This document shows, piece by piece, positions 16,929 through 25,492 of a stretch of 64,000 nt of DNA (position 1 is the first letter of the stretch; each line of letters starts with the position of its first letter). The stretch comes from Bacillota bacterium. Lineage in GTDB: Bacteria > Bacillota > Clostridia > Christensenellales > Aristaeellaceae. The stretch spans positions 1 to 64,000 of the forward strand of contig JAEZQK010000092.1 of NCBI GenBank assembly GCA_023413135.1. Reading direction: 5' to 3'. The notes under the pieces were generated by a model that worked only from the letters and a program-made list of their open reading frames with translations, was not told the origin of the DNA and searched no databases. Made by a program: the position numbers and the translations under genes.

Positions 16929-18791
16929 CTACCCAAGCTTGCCTGCGATTGCTTTTTCCTGTAAAAGCGATTCCAGCAGAACCTGCGCGCCGATGCCGTC
17001 TATTGCATCAAGCTCCTTGATAGAGCGCAGAACGGTTTGCCCCGCCATCTGCACCAGGCCGTACTCCAGATATAGATTTGCCAGCGAAAGCAAAACCTTG
17101 GGGCTGTCGATATAATTGTACACATACAGCATTTTTTCAAACAGTTCAAAGGCGCCGCATTCCAGGACGATCCTCAAAAGAGCGGCAAACAAAGCCAGCA
17201 ATTCCCCCGGTTCCTGTCCGCTCAGCAAATCATCCTTACCGCCTTCCAGCACTGTTAACACCTGACGGCAAAGCAATCCCCCCATGTGTCCAAATGCCTG
17301 GCCCACGGCCTGAACGGCTTCGTCTGCATCGTCCGTGCTGCCAGGCTTTTGCATGAGCATAAGTACGAATAGCATGAGGGCGCTCTCTTTCTTTGTCCTT
17401 ACAAGCACGCCATGCGGCCCTGCGCTGTGCACCGACTTGCGTAATTGTTCCAGCGCCTTTTCATGATCTCCGGAACGGAGATAGTATTTGCCCCACAGCA
17501 GCGCTACCTCCCCCGCAAAGCTTTCCTCTGCCTCATCCAGGAGGGACAGATGCGTTAAGCATAGCTCCCACAACCCCAGGGACAAAAGCACATCCACCGT
17601 AAGAACCCTGTTGGGTGTGTGGTCCAGGCTTGCAAACAGGGCGGTTATCTTAGCTTCAATCTCCGCAGGCGGACACCCCATTTTCCGGTACGCTTTGGCC
17701 ATTCCGTACAGCGCAGCGTGCAGGTCATTGTCCGCCTGGATGGCCTTGGTATAGCAGGCCGCCGCCTTTTCATAGTCATGCTGGCGCATATACAAATCTG
17801 CCAGGGACATCAAGGGTTTCGTCGTGGCGCAGTCGTCTGAAAAGCGCAGCGTGGCATGCGGCTGTCCCATGGCGATGGCCTTTTGAAAGCTTTCGGCAGC
17901 TAAAAAATCGCGGTGCCAGTCCATAAACACCCTGCCGCGCAAGTATTCCATATCCGTGCAGCCGGGATAAATGGCCAGCCCTTCCGCCAATGTCTTTACA
18001 CACATTGCATACCGGCTGAGGTTATAATGGCACAAGGCAATTCGGAAGATCAGATGCGGGCCAAAAGCCTCGTGGGCTTTAAAATGCTCCTTTGCCTTCA
18101 TATACCATTCCAGAGCCTTCTCGTATTCCTTCTTCGCCATGTATTCATTGCCCATGTTAAAAAGCATAAAGGCGTTGTCCGGGTTCTTTTCCAATTCCGC
18201 CATCAAAAGGGGGATATTTCTCTCCCGCTTGTTCTTGCTTTTGACGACGCTCTCCAGATATCCCAAATGATGCAAACGGATATCGGTCACGGCAAAGAGG
18301 CCGTCCATAGGCTCCCCATCCATGCGTGAAAGCTGCTCATGGATATCGCCCACAAAGCGGTACAGCCCATTATTGCGTACAAGGCGCAGCGCATTGTGAA
18401 GCGTATATTGCCCTTCCCCGTAAGTTCCCACATGGTTGTACACCTTAAAATGTGCACCGTCACAGCTTGTGGTGTTTACAAATTCCAGGAGCTTATCACT
18501 GTCTTCCGGGAATAGCCGCTCATCCGCGTCCAGCAGAAGAACCCATTCATAGGCTGCTCTCTCCATGATGAAGTTGCGGGCGTTGCTGAAGCTGAAATCC
18601 CAGGGATAAACATATACCTGCGCACCGTATCGCCGTGCGATTTGAACCGTTTCATCCATGGAGCCGGTATCTGCCACCAATATCTCATCCACCGCCCCCT
18701 TAACGCTCAACAGGCATTCTTCCAGAAATTCTTGCTCATCCCTTACGATCATGCATAAGCTGATACCTGGTCTAACCGCCGCCATCTTCAT
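16929..18791 (-). CDS. Family 2 glycosyltransferase with TPR-like repeats
   Basis: This protein has 620 residues. The N-terminal GT-A domain (about 5-110) has SLCMIVRDEQEFLEECL, ADTGSMDET and the metal-binding LLLDADERL. The rest is a helical array of TPR-like repeats (MLFNMGNEYMAKKEYEKALE, LYMRQHDYEKAAACYTKA). Such enzymes glycosylate surface or secreted proteins from the cytoplasm. The start at 18791 follows GAGGAGGGGGG; an in-frame extension upstream is non-conserved. It is downstream of two repeat-rich surface-type proteins, which are plausible acceptors (inference). Confidence 0.82.
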   Translation of the reverse strand: MKMAAVRPGISLCMIVRDEQEFLEECLLSVKGAVDEILVADTGSMDETVQIARRYGAQVYVYPWDFSFSNARNFIMERAAYEWVLLLDADERLFPEDSDKLLEFVNTTSCDGAHFKVYNHVGTYGEGQYTLHNALRLVRNNGLYRFVGDIHEQLSRMDGEPMDGLFAVTDIRLHHLGYLESVVKSKNKRERNIPLLMAELEKNPDNAFMLFNMGNEYMAKKEYEKALEWYMKAKEHFKAHEAFGPHLIFRIALCHYNLSRYAMCVKTLAEGLAIYPGCTDMEYLRGRVFMDWHRDFLAAESFQKAIAMGQPHATLRFSDDCATTKPLMSLADLYMRQHDYEKAAACYTKAIQADNDLHAALYGMAKAYRKMGCPPAEIEAKITALFASLDHTPNRVLTVDVLLSLGLWELCLTHLSLLDEAEESFAGEVALLWGKYYLRSGDHEKALEQLRKSVHSAGPHGVLVRTKKESALMLFVLMLMQKPGSTDDADEAVQAVGQAFGHMGGLLCRQVLTVLEGGKDDLLSGQEPGELLALFAALLRIVLECGAFELFEKMLYVYNYIDSPKVLLSLANLYLEYGLVQMAGQTVLRSIKELDAIDGIGAQVLLESLLQEKAIAGKLG

Positions 18792-18803
18792 CCCCCCTCC
18801 TCG

Positions 18804-18835
18804 CAGGGCAGGCGGCCGGCCGGCCGCCTGCCCTG
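18804..18835. repeat. 32-base perfect GC palindrome in the glycosyltransferase leader
   Basis: The sequence at 18804-18835 is its own reverse complement. Half-site: CAGGGCAGGCGGCCGG. It sits between the repeat-protein stop and the glycosyltransferase ribosome site. No U-run follows, so it is more likely an attenuating or message-stabilising hairpin than a terminator. Confidence 0.7.
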
Positions 18836-18855
18836 GCCTGATTCTTGAAAAGCAA

Positions 18856-19527
18856 TTACGCCTGGGCGTTGAAATAAGCACTGAACGTAGCCGTCGAGGC
18901 GCCCAAGTTGTATTGCAGGCGGATATAGTGCGCGAATTTGGATACATCCATAAATAGGCTGCCGCTGCCGGGAACCACTTGATCGGTATAGGATGGATCG
19001 TTCAAATACTGGCCGGTAGTCGTCGTGGGGCTGATCTGCAAAGAAATGGTGATGGGCGTGGCCCCTTCGTTATAGATGAAGACGGATGCCACCTTCAGCG
19101 TGGAAATGTCCTTGTCTGGAAAGATGACGCCGGTACCTGTGACGGATGTGCTGGTCACGGAATCCTCGGAAAAGGTGCTTGCCCCGATGGTTACAGTGCC
19201 GGCCACCGTCAGCGTCGCGTTGCTGATGGTCACATCGCCGGCCACCGTCAGCGTCGCGTTACCGATTGTTACGGGGTTGGTAATTTCGGATACCGTTACA
19301 GTACCGGCCACCGTCAGCGTTGCGTTGCTGATGGTCACTTCGCCGGCCACCGTCAGCGTCGCGTTGCCGATAGTTACGGGGTTGGTAATTTCGGATACCG
19401 TTACGGTACCGGCTACCAGCAGATTATTCGAACCATCCAGTTGCACCAGCTGCAAATCACTGCCCGATTGCGCATAGATTGCTGTTTTCAGTTCGCTTGC
19501 AGTGGTATTGAAAATGAGGTTGTTCAT
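18856..19527 (-). CDS. Repeat protein of the DUF6385 type
   Basis: This 223-residue protein has three parts. The N-terminal part is MNNLIFNTTASELKTAIYAQ. The middle is a tandem array built from VTISNATLTVAG, VTVSEI and TNPVTIGNATLTVAG units; the 35-residue unit repeats almost exactly twice. The C-terminal beta domain contains VASVFIYNEGATPITISLQI. That C-terminal domain recurs in the upstream neighbour. No signal peptide is present, so it may be a spore-coat or otherwise non-Sec surface protein (inference). The Thr/Ser/Asn-rich repeats could be glycosylation targets. The ATG overlaps the upstream stop (ATGA) after AAAGGAG. Confidence 0.65.
   Translation of the reverse strand: MNNLIFNTTASELKTAIYAQSGSDLQLVQLDGSNNLLVAGTVTVSEITNPVTIGNATLTVAGEVTISNATLTVAGTVTVSEITNPVTIGNATLTVAGDVTISNATLTVAGTVTIGASTFSEDSVTSTSVTGTGVIFPDKDISTLKVASVFIYNEGATPITISLQISPTTTTGQYLNDPSYTDQVVPGSGSLFMDVSKFAHYIRLQYNLGASTATFSAYFNAQA
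19199..19408. repeat. Tandem 105-base coding repeat
   Basis: Two copies (19199-19303 and 19304-19408) are nearly identical. They encode two 35-residue blocks of the repeat protein. A third copy diverges after a few bases. It is coding, in frame, and not a CRISPR. Confidence 0.85.
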
Positions 19528-20537
19528 GGTGTGCTCCTTTCGGTTCGGCGCTTAGCGGGAAAGGCGCCGGAGAGTGACATGGCAAGGGTCCCGTTGTCCG
19601 GCGGGCTTGATAATGATTGCAAATCACCCTTCACCATGTAATTGTTCGTCTGTGCCTGGCACCAGATACGGGCGGCAATGCCTTGCCCGATTTGTGAAGG
19701 ATTCAGGCAAACACGCATGAACTTGCCAAACAGATAGGGCGTAGCAGCCTTCATCTCCCCCGCCCTCAGGCTGAAGCTCTGATGGTCATTCAGGAATTCC
19801 CTTCCATTCGGGCTGATCTGTAAACGAAACTCCAACGGATATGCTCCCTCGTTCCTTACAAAAAAGGTAATGACCTTGGCACTGGCCGTATAGAGAACAG
19901 GCGTATACAGCACCTGCTCTTGACCACAGAGGTCAAAAACGCGCTCTGTGAATACATTCTCCACAAAGCTTTCTTCCGGGCCGCAAGGCCGCTTCTCCTC
20001 TTCCCGGGAGCTTAAGGATATTTCCAAATATGGCAAATACGTTTCGGTCTGGGCATAAAAAGCAACCATACCCCTTTGTTGGTCAATGGGCCTAAGAGAA
20101 AGGCCAAAGCCAGGCAGGTAGCCCGATCGGCCTTTGAAAAGCATTCTCAGATCACATGTCACATAGCTTGACTGACCATCCGGCTCGACCTGCAAAACGG
20201 CAAGAGGGAGTGGGGCGACTGCCGGCCTGGTCCAATAATTTACCGTTCTGCCATCAAACAGCGCCAGGTTTTGATATACGCCTATCCGCATGGTATGGGG
20301 GGCGGAGGAATAGGCCAGCATGCACAGGCGGACGGACGTGATGTTTTGATTCGCGGGCAGCTTCAGCGGTGGAAATTGCAATAAACCGATATACTGTCCG
20401 CGAGCGGTATGCGCCGTGTCATTGGGGAAACCCTTTTCTGAAATACCGACAAAAACAACGGTCGATAAAGGATCGCTTTGATCCGGGCTGTCCTGCAGTA
20501 CATGCACTGCATCACCGGCATAATGCAAAAGCGACAT
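19524..20537 (-). CDS. DNRLRE-like surface protein with DUF6385-like C-terminus
   Basis: This 337-residue protein has two domains. The N-terminal half resembles DNRLRE-type beta-sandwich proteins (GQYIGLLQFPPLKLP, ITSVRLCMLAYSS, LPYLEISLSS). The C-terminal part (VLYTASAKVITFFVRNEGAY onward) shares its pattern with the end of the neighbouring repeat protein. No signal peptide is seen. The start at 20537 lies 12 bases after GGAGG. It leads an operon with the repeat protein and glycosyltransferase. A structural role on the cell or spore surface is inferred. Confidence 0.6.
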   Translation of the reverse strand: MSLLHYAGDAVHVLQDSPDQSDPLSTVVFVGISEKGFPNDTAHTARGQYIGLLQFPPLKLPANQNITSVRLCMLAYSSAPHTMRIGVYQNLALFDGRTVNYWTRPAVAPLPLAVLQVEPDGQSSYVTCDLRMLFKGRSGYLPGFGLSLRPIDQQRGMVAFYAQTETYLPYLEISLSSREEEKRPCGPEESFVENVFTERVFDLCGQEQVLYTPVLYTASAKVITFFVRNEGAYPLEFRLQISPNGREFLNDHQSFSLRAGEMKAATPYLFGKFMRVCLNPSQIGQGIAARIWCQAQTNNYMVKGDLQSLSSPPDNGTLAMSLSGAFPAKRRTERSTP

Positions 20538-20702
20538 TTCCTTTAGTTCCCTCCTTTCCTGCCGCCATAAGACACATCCATTGTAAAAGGCCGCAATTCC
20601 CGTGTTGGTGGAGGTCTGTATACTAAGCCGCGCAAACTTCATCGGTACAGTGAGGACCGCTACCGCATTGCTGTTTATATGGGATGATTGTTACCCATGC
20701 CT

Positions 20703-20865
20703 AATACCAATTCCAAACATGAATGCGTCGTCGCGGCGGCTCTTTTCGCGCGGGGCGTCGTCGCCTTCCGCTCAGCGTAGCGCTGCTACGCCTCGCTCCG
20801 GCTTCTTGCCCCGCTATCTACAATTTCTCGCCGCTTTGGACGCATTAATATTTTTCATTGGTATA
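20703..20865. repeat. 163-base imperfect palindromic element (MITE/REP-like)
   Basis: The ends 20703-20729 and 20839-20865 are inverted repeats matching at 21 of 27 positions by hand alignment. Both start near ATACCAAT and end AATGCGTC. The exact centre is GCGTAGC-GCT-GCTACGC. The intervening arms are partly complementary and GC-rich. Symmetry, size and lack of coding sequence suggest a non-autonomous mobile or REP-like element. Only one copy is in this window. Confidence 0.65.
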
Positions 20866-20941
20866 AAAGGGCACGGCGTACAATTCCATTCTATTCCGGT
20901 AGACAAGGCGGGTGCCTGGGATAGGAGCAAGACCATCGTAC

Positions 20942-20984
20942 ATAAAAGAAAAGGGCCGGCGCACTTTGGAATGCACACGGCCGA
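20942..20984 (-). terminator. Terminator of the tocopherol-cyclase-like gene
   Basis: On the minus strand GGCCG-TGTGCA...TGCGC-CGGCC forms a stem followed by CTTTTCTTTT, about 20 bases past the stop. Confidence 0.75.
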
Positions 20985-21003
20985 AATATAGGACAAACCC
21001 CTT

Positions 21004-21867
21004 TTAAGTATCGTATTCGTATTCAAACCCGGCATGATCCGCGATTTTGTCAAGGAGGATTTCTCCATCCTTTAAAAAGCGGTAATGAACCCGGCATGAG
21101 GGGGCTTCACGGATCAGGCGTGTCATGCTGCCAAGAACGGGAGCGCGAAGCATCATGCTGTCGCCTTCCAACCGTTTTGCAAAAAGCGTGTACAAGCCCT
21201 GCCTGATCATGATTTCTCCATCCCCAATATGTTTAACCTTTGCCCCAAGGTAAGTCGCCAGCCGGTATTCCTTTCCGTTTAGAAGCACAACGGCGATCAC
21301 GCCCGTTAAGCACATTCCAAGAAAGGGGATGTCTGCAACAGACATCATCAGGGAACAAAACGCTTCTTCCCGCCAGGCATATTGTGTCCACGCATACCGT
21401 TTGGGAAAGGACCGGCCACGGTCCCCTTCGATATAGCCAAGATCACTTTCAAAGACGTATTCTTTTCCGTTGATCGTGACGCGGCCATTCACCTGATGCG
21501 CCATGCTGAACACGCTATGAACGCATTCCATGAATGGCACATACCGAAATGGGCCCATGATGTCATACCGTATGGGCGAAAGCGGACCGAAGGCCATGCT
21601 TCCTTGTGCCGCCAGTTCACCGGTGCGGATGTCGAGCTTGATGCCGTCGGCAGAAAACAGGCTGTTTCCTGCAGCGATACGCATCTTGCGTCTATCCGCA
21701 TGAAATGCATCCCAAGGCACATCTACGCAATAGGATGAATCATCCGTGATGACTTGTATGGAGGCCGAATGATTCTCCTGATCCTCCGTATGCATGGCAG
21801 GGATCAGGGCCAACGTTCCTTGAGCCCCCTGCTGTTTGAAATACCAGCCTTCAAAATACCGATGCAA
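21004..21867 (-). CDS. Tocopherol-cyclase-like family protein
   Basis: This 287-residue protein begins MHRYFEGWYFKQQG, the signature start of bacterial tocopherol-cyclase-like proteins. It also carries ESDLGYIEGDRGRSFP and a WTQ segment, both family features. Bacterial members are lipocalin-like beta-barrel proteins without known substrate; plant members cyclise vitamin E precursors. A similar activity should not be assumed here. GGAGG lies 12 bases before the ATG. It appears to be a single-gene unit. Confidence 0.78.
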   Translation of the reverse strand: MHRYFEGWYFKQQGAQGTLALIPAMHTEDQENHSASIQVITDDSSYCVDVPWDAFHADRRKMRIAAGNSLFSADGIKLDIRTGELAAQGSMAFGPLSPIRYDIMGPFRYVPFMECVHSVFSMAHQVNGRVTINGKEYVFESDLGYIEGDRGRSFPKRYAWTQYAWREEAFCSLMMSVADIPFLGMCLTGVIAVVLLNGKEYRLATYLGAKVKHIGDGEIMIRQGLYTLFAKRLEGDSMMLRAPVLGSMTRLIREAPSCRVHYRFLKDGEILLDKIADHAGFEYEYDT

Positions 21868-21946
21868 AAAAGCGTTCCTCCCGGCGCATGCCCTCTACTG
21901 TTTCTATGTCCTTACCTTTCCCTCAAAAATCCCAAGCATTCAACGG

Positions 21947-21988
21947 GCATAGCAAAGCCCGCCGTTTGGCGGGCTGACTTTGCTATGC
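21947..21988 (-). terminator. Terminator of the fprA-sod operon
   Basis: GCATAGCAAAG pairs with CTTTGCTATGC around an inner CCCGCC/GGCGGG stem. It lies 9 bases past the sod stop. Its U-run on the minus strand is weak, but the stem is very strong. Confidence 0.65.
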
Positions 21989-21996
21989 AGCTTTCT

Positions 21997-22623
21997 TTAC
22001 TTGGAGGCACGGGCGGCCTTATAGCGCTTGGCCACCTCGTTCCAGTCCAGCACGTTCCAGAACGCCTTCAGGTAATCCGCCCGAAGATTCTTGTACTTGA
22101 GGTAGTAAGCATGCTCCCACACGTCGATGGCCAGTATGGGAGTAAATCCGCCTTCCTCCATGAAGGGATTATCCTGGTTGGGGCTGGAAGATACCTTCAA
22201 AGCGCCGGAAGCATCCGCCGACAGCCAGGCCCACCCGGAGCCAAAGCGCCCCATAGCCGCCGCCGTCAGCTTTTCCTTCAGCGCGTCCACGCTGCCAAAG
22301 GCTTTGTTGATCTCCGCCGCCAGCTCACCATCCGGCGCAGCAGGCGCATTGGGCGACAGGATGCCAAAGTTCAGGTTATGGTTGTAAAAACCGCCGCCGT
22401 TGTTCTGGATGGCGGTTCGTACGGCGGGATCCTTTACGGCGCTCAGGTTCCGCAATATGTCCTCAATGGATTTTCCATTAAGCTCCGGAGCCTTCTCCAG
22501 CGCTGCGTTCAGATTGTTGGTATAAGCGGCATGGTGCTTTGAATAATGGGTCACCATGGTGATCTCATCAATGTGGGGTTCCAGGGCGCTAAAGTCATAC
22601 TTGAGTTCAATCTGTTTAAACAT
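21997..22623 (-). CDS. sodA: Superoxide dismutase, Fe/Mn family (Mn-type residues)
   Basis: This 208-residue cytoplasmic enzyme dismutates superoxide. The metal ligands appear as His26 (THYSKHH), His82 (FYNHNL), Asp167 and His171 (DVWEHAYY). Gln150 in SSPNQDNP and the glycine-rich GGGFYNH are more typical of Mn- than Fe-type enzymes, but cambialistic use cannot be excluded. It follows fprA after 30 bases, with AAGGAGGAAAG before the ATG. The operon would detoxify both oxygen and superoxide in an anaerobe. Confidence 0.93.
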   Translation of the reverse strand: MFKQIELKYDFSALEPHIDEITMVTHYSKHHAAYTNNLNAALEKAPELNGKSIEDILRNLSAVKDPAVRTAIQNNGGGFYNHNLNFGILSPNAPAAPDGELAAEINKAFGSVDALKEKLTAAAMGRFGSGWAWLSADASGALKVSSSPNQDNPFMEEGGFTPILAIDVWEHAYYLKYKNLRADYLKAFWNVLDWNEVAKRYKAARASK

Positions 22624-22653
22624 AAATCTTTCCTCCTTGCGTTTTGGGTGTTT

Positions 22654-23862
22654 TCACCCCTGCAAGACGGACGAGGCGATGGCGTTAGCCATCTGATCGA
22701 GTTCCTCCTCCCGCTGGGGCTTTAAAGTGGAACGAACGTCCATGGGTGTGCCGATGATTTCCATGTCCTTCATGCCTGAGAAAATTTCCTGCATGGTTTT
22801 CATGGCCGCACTGGACCAGCTGTGGTTTCCGATCAAGGCCACCTTCCGGTTTTTAAGGCCCAGGGCGGCCATGTCATGAAGGAGCATGTCCATCGGAAGA
22901 TAAAGCTGAAGGTTATAAGTTGGCGAAGCAGCCACCATGTGGCTGTACTTCCAAGCATCGGCAATGATGTAGCTTGGATGTGTCTTGGATACGTCGTACA
23001 TCCGCATGTCGTGAACACCGCGCTGTGCCAGTTTATTGGCCAAAGCGCTGACGGCGTTTTCCGTGTTGCCGTACATGGAGGCGTAAAAGAGGACAACGCC
23101 TTTCTTCTCCGGCTCGTAACGGCTCCACAGATCATACTTGTTCAGGATCACGTGAAGATCCCTGCGCCAGATGGGACCATGCAGCGAACATATCATGGAG
23201 ATTTCCACCCCGGCGAACTTTTTCAGCACCGCCTGGATCTGGGGGCCGTACTTACCAACGATGTTGGCATAATAGCGCCTGGATTCATCCAGGAACGCGT
23301 TGTTAAAATCCAGTTCGTCGGCAAACAGGTTGCCGGCGTGCGCCCCGAATGCACCGAACGCATCCGCGGAGAATAGCACATGCCTTGAAACCTCGTAAGT
23401 GAACATCACCTCGGGCCAGTGCACCATGGGCGCATAGATAAAGCGCAGCGTGCTTTCCCCCAGTGTAAGTTCCTGTCCATCCGCCACCAGAACCATTCTG
23501 TCCGAAAGGTCCATGCTGTAGAACTGTTCAAAAAGCTGGAACGTCTTTTTGTTGCCCACTACCTGAAGCTTTGGATAGCGCCTTGCGATCTCCTCGATGT
23601 TGGCACAATGGTCCGGCTCCATGTGATTGATCACCATGTAGTCAAGGTCACGCCCGTTCAGCACATGGGTCACGTTCTCCAGGTATAGCGCGCTGATGGA
23701 GGAATCCACCGTGTCGATGAGCGCTGTTTTCTCATCCAGCAAGAGATAGGAGTTGTAAGCCACGCCGTTGGTTAAAGGAAACATGTTTTCAAACCGTTCC
23801 AGCCTTCTGTCGCTGCCGCCAACCCAATAAAGTTTCGGTGCAATCTCACGCACGCTGTACAC
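22654..23862 (-). CDS. fprA: Flavodiiron protein (oxygen/NO reductase)
   Basis: This 402-residue protein has a beta-lactamase-fold diiron domain with ligands H80-x-E82-x-D84-H85 (HMEPDH), His148, Asp167 and His228. A flavodoxin domain follows (about 254-400, FMN loop ASMYGNTENA). No rubredoxin domain is fused, so electrons come from a separate carrier. It reduces oxygen to water or NO to N2O in the cytoplasm. A -10-like TATAAT lies at 23906-23911 on the minus strand, followed by a small GCCGG/CCGGC hairpin in the leader. The operon continues with sod. Confidence 0.93.
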   Translation of the reverse strand: MYSVREIAPKLYWVGGSDRRLERFENMFPLTNGVAYNSYLLLDEKTALIDTVDSSISALYLENVTHVLNGRDLDYMVINHMEPDHCANIEEIARRYPKLQVVGNKKTFQLFEQFYSMDLSDRMVLVADGQELTLGESTLRFIYAPMVHWPEVMFTYEVSRHVLFSADAFGAFGAHAGNLFADELDFNNAFLDESRRYYANIVGKYGPQIQAVLKKFAGVEISMICSLHGPIWRRDLHVILNKYDLWSRYEPEKKGVVLFYASMYGNTENAVSALANKLAQRGVHDMRMYDVSKTHPSYIIADAWKYSHMVAASPTYNLQLYLPMDMLLHDMAALGLKNRKVALIGNHSWSSAAMKTMQEIFSGMKDMEIIGTPMDVRSTLKPQREEELDQMANAIASSVLQG

Positions 23863-23972
23863 GCTGCATCCTCCCCATCTGTAAGCCGGGTTTCAACCGG
23901 CAAGTATTATATACCCCGTTTTTGTCCACATGATTGCACAAAATGGACTTCTGTGAGAAAAAACCAGGCTTA

Positions 23973-25490
23973 TTACCTATTTTCGGGTAACAGCACCGTA
24001 AAGGGCGATTTGGAGCTCACGGTCACGCAGTCGAACTTTGCCAAATAATCCAATAAAAACTCGCTGACTTCCGTATTGATCTCCCGTACCCTTTTGCACT
24101 TGAGGTAACCATCATAGCCGCCGGACCCCGTGGCCCTGTAGTTGTTCATGCACAGCGTGAACTGATGGTCATCCTCCACCGGCACGCCGCTGCGGGTGAT
24201 GCTTTTAACCCTTTGCCCGATGGGGAAATTCAAATCAAAGGTATATTCTATCCCGGCAAAAAAATCATAGTTGTAATGGGCCACTTTGGGCTCCAAAAAA
24301 TCTTTTGAAATGGATACTTCTCCCAGCGGAGATACAGTGAAATAAGATGCGCAGCGCTCCAGCGCTCCCCTCAGCACCTTCCCGCTCACTTGCAATATCA
24401 CCAAAGTGTTGGCATACACGTAGGTAGCCACTACATCCCGCACCGTGACCAAAGCATCAAAGCCCCGCATCTCATTGGGCAGGCTGGTGCAGGAAACATC
24501 CGCCCCGGAAGCATCCAGCTGCACCTGGTTGAAAAAGGCCGCAATAGGCGCGCCATGCAGCGCCATTTGCAGCTTGTCTCCCGGCCACAAAGGCATGTTC
24601 AGCCTGCCGATGGGCGCATCCAGCCAATGATTCAAATTACTTTTCAACAACTCCAGCTCTTGGGCCAAGGGAGGCATCACACTGGGGTCGGAGGGCAGCA
24701 GCCTGGAAGCGATGCTGCCATCCACCCAAGCCTCTACCTTCAAAAAGTGGGTAGCGTTGGCGGGCGTCTGGGCAAGATGCGTGCCATGGTAGGTGATGTT
24801 CTCCATGGGGATGTGTTGATGCCCCGTGAGGACCAAGTCAAAATCCAGCTCCTCGCAGATGCGGCAGCCGATATTCTCGTCCGTATCGGAAAGCAGCCGG
24901 CCCGTTTCCAGATCTTTTTCGATTCCGCCGTGATACAGGCAGACAGTAAAGTCCGCTTGCCCCCGCAGCAAATCGAGCGCATCCCCGGCTGCCTTCAAGG
25001 GATCGGTGATCTCAAAATGGGAAAGCGTGCATTCCCGCTCCCATCTGTTCACCCAGGAAGTCACAACGCCTGTTATCCCCACCCGCAGGCCGTTTTCCAG
25101 CGTATGCAGCACATAGGGCACAATCGGCAGCCTGCCCGACCTGTCCAAAACGTTGGCGCAGACACATTGGGCCCGCAAGCCGTTCAAATACTCCGCCAGA
25201 GCCTCGTATCCATAGTTGAAATCATGGTTCCCCAGCGTCGCATAATCATACCCCGCCGCGTTCATCACGGGGATCATGGGGGTTTCCAGCGATTTTTTGC
25301 GGCAATAGTACGTCAGCGGCGAACCCTGTATGGTATCGCCGCAATCCAGGACCAGCGTGTTCCCATCCTTATGGAATTGAGGAATCATCCCCAGCAATCC
25401 CATAGGGCGGATTTCATTATCCGCATGCGATGTGGGAAAAATGAAACCGTGGATATCTGAGGTGTAATAAATCGTCAGCTTCGGCGCCAT
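23973..25490 (-). CDS. Cytoplasmic metallophosphoesterase/5'-nucleotidase
   Basis: This 505-residue protein has a calcineurin-type N-terminal domain (TSDIHGFIFP, DCGDTIQGSP, TLGNHDFNYG, LTGHQHIP) and a 5'-nucleotidase C-terminal domain. The latter ends with a substrate-binding NNYRATGSGGYDGY loop, typical of UshA/CpdB-like enzymes. There is no signal peptide, unlike periplasmic UshA, so it should act in the cytoplasm. ATG 25490 is chosen over TTG 25496 because GAGGGG is well spaced from it. It is the last gene of the phosphonate-type transporter operon, 2 bases after the second permease, so it may dephosphorylate the imported compound (inference). Confidence 0.85.
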   Translation of the reverse strand: MAPKLTIYYTSDIHGFIFPTSHADNEIRPMGLLGMIPQFHKDGNTLVLDCGDTIQGSPLTYYCRKKSLETPMIPVMNAAGYDYATLGNHDFNYGYEALAEYLNGLRAQCVCANVLDRSGRLPIVPYVLHTLENGLRVGITGVVTSWVNRWERECTLSHFEITDPLKAAGDALDLLRGQADFTVCLYHGGIEKDLETGRLLSDTDENIGCRICEELDFDLVLTGHQHIPMENITYHGTHLAQTPANATHFLKVEAWVDGSIASRLLPSDPSVMPPLAQELELLKSNLNHWLDAPIGRLNMPLWPGDKLQMALHGAPIAAFFNQVQLDASGADVSCTSLPNEMRGFDALVTVRDVVATYVYANTLVILQVSGKVLRGALERCASYFTVSPLGEVSISKDFLEPKVAHYNYDFFAGIEYTFDLNFPIGQRVKSITRSGVPVEDDHQFTLCMNNYRATGSGGYDGYLKCKRVREINTEVSEFLLDYLAKFDCVTVSSKSPFTVLLPENR

Positions 25491-25492
25491 GG

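Larger units (their letters stand above)
20538..21003. other. 466-base gene-free region
   Basis: It holds the leader of the surface-protein operon, the palindromic element at 20703-20865, and the terminator of the following minus-strand gene. No coding sequence is convincing here. Confidence 0.6.

Noticed and set aside
19199..19408. Possible CRISPR array
   Set aside because: The two units are 105 bases, adjacent and in frame with a protein repeat; there are no spacers.
24390..25460. Plus-strand open frame of 356 codons
   Set aside because: It is antisense to the 5'-nucleotidase, with low-complexity His/Gln-rich sequence typical of shadows.
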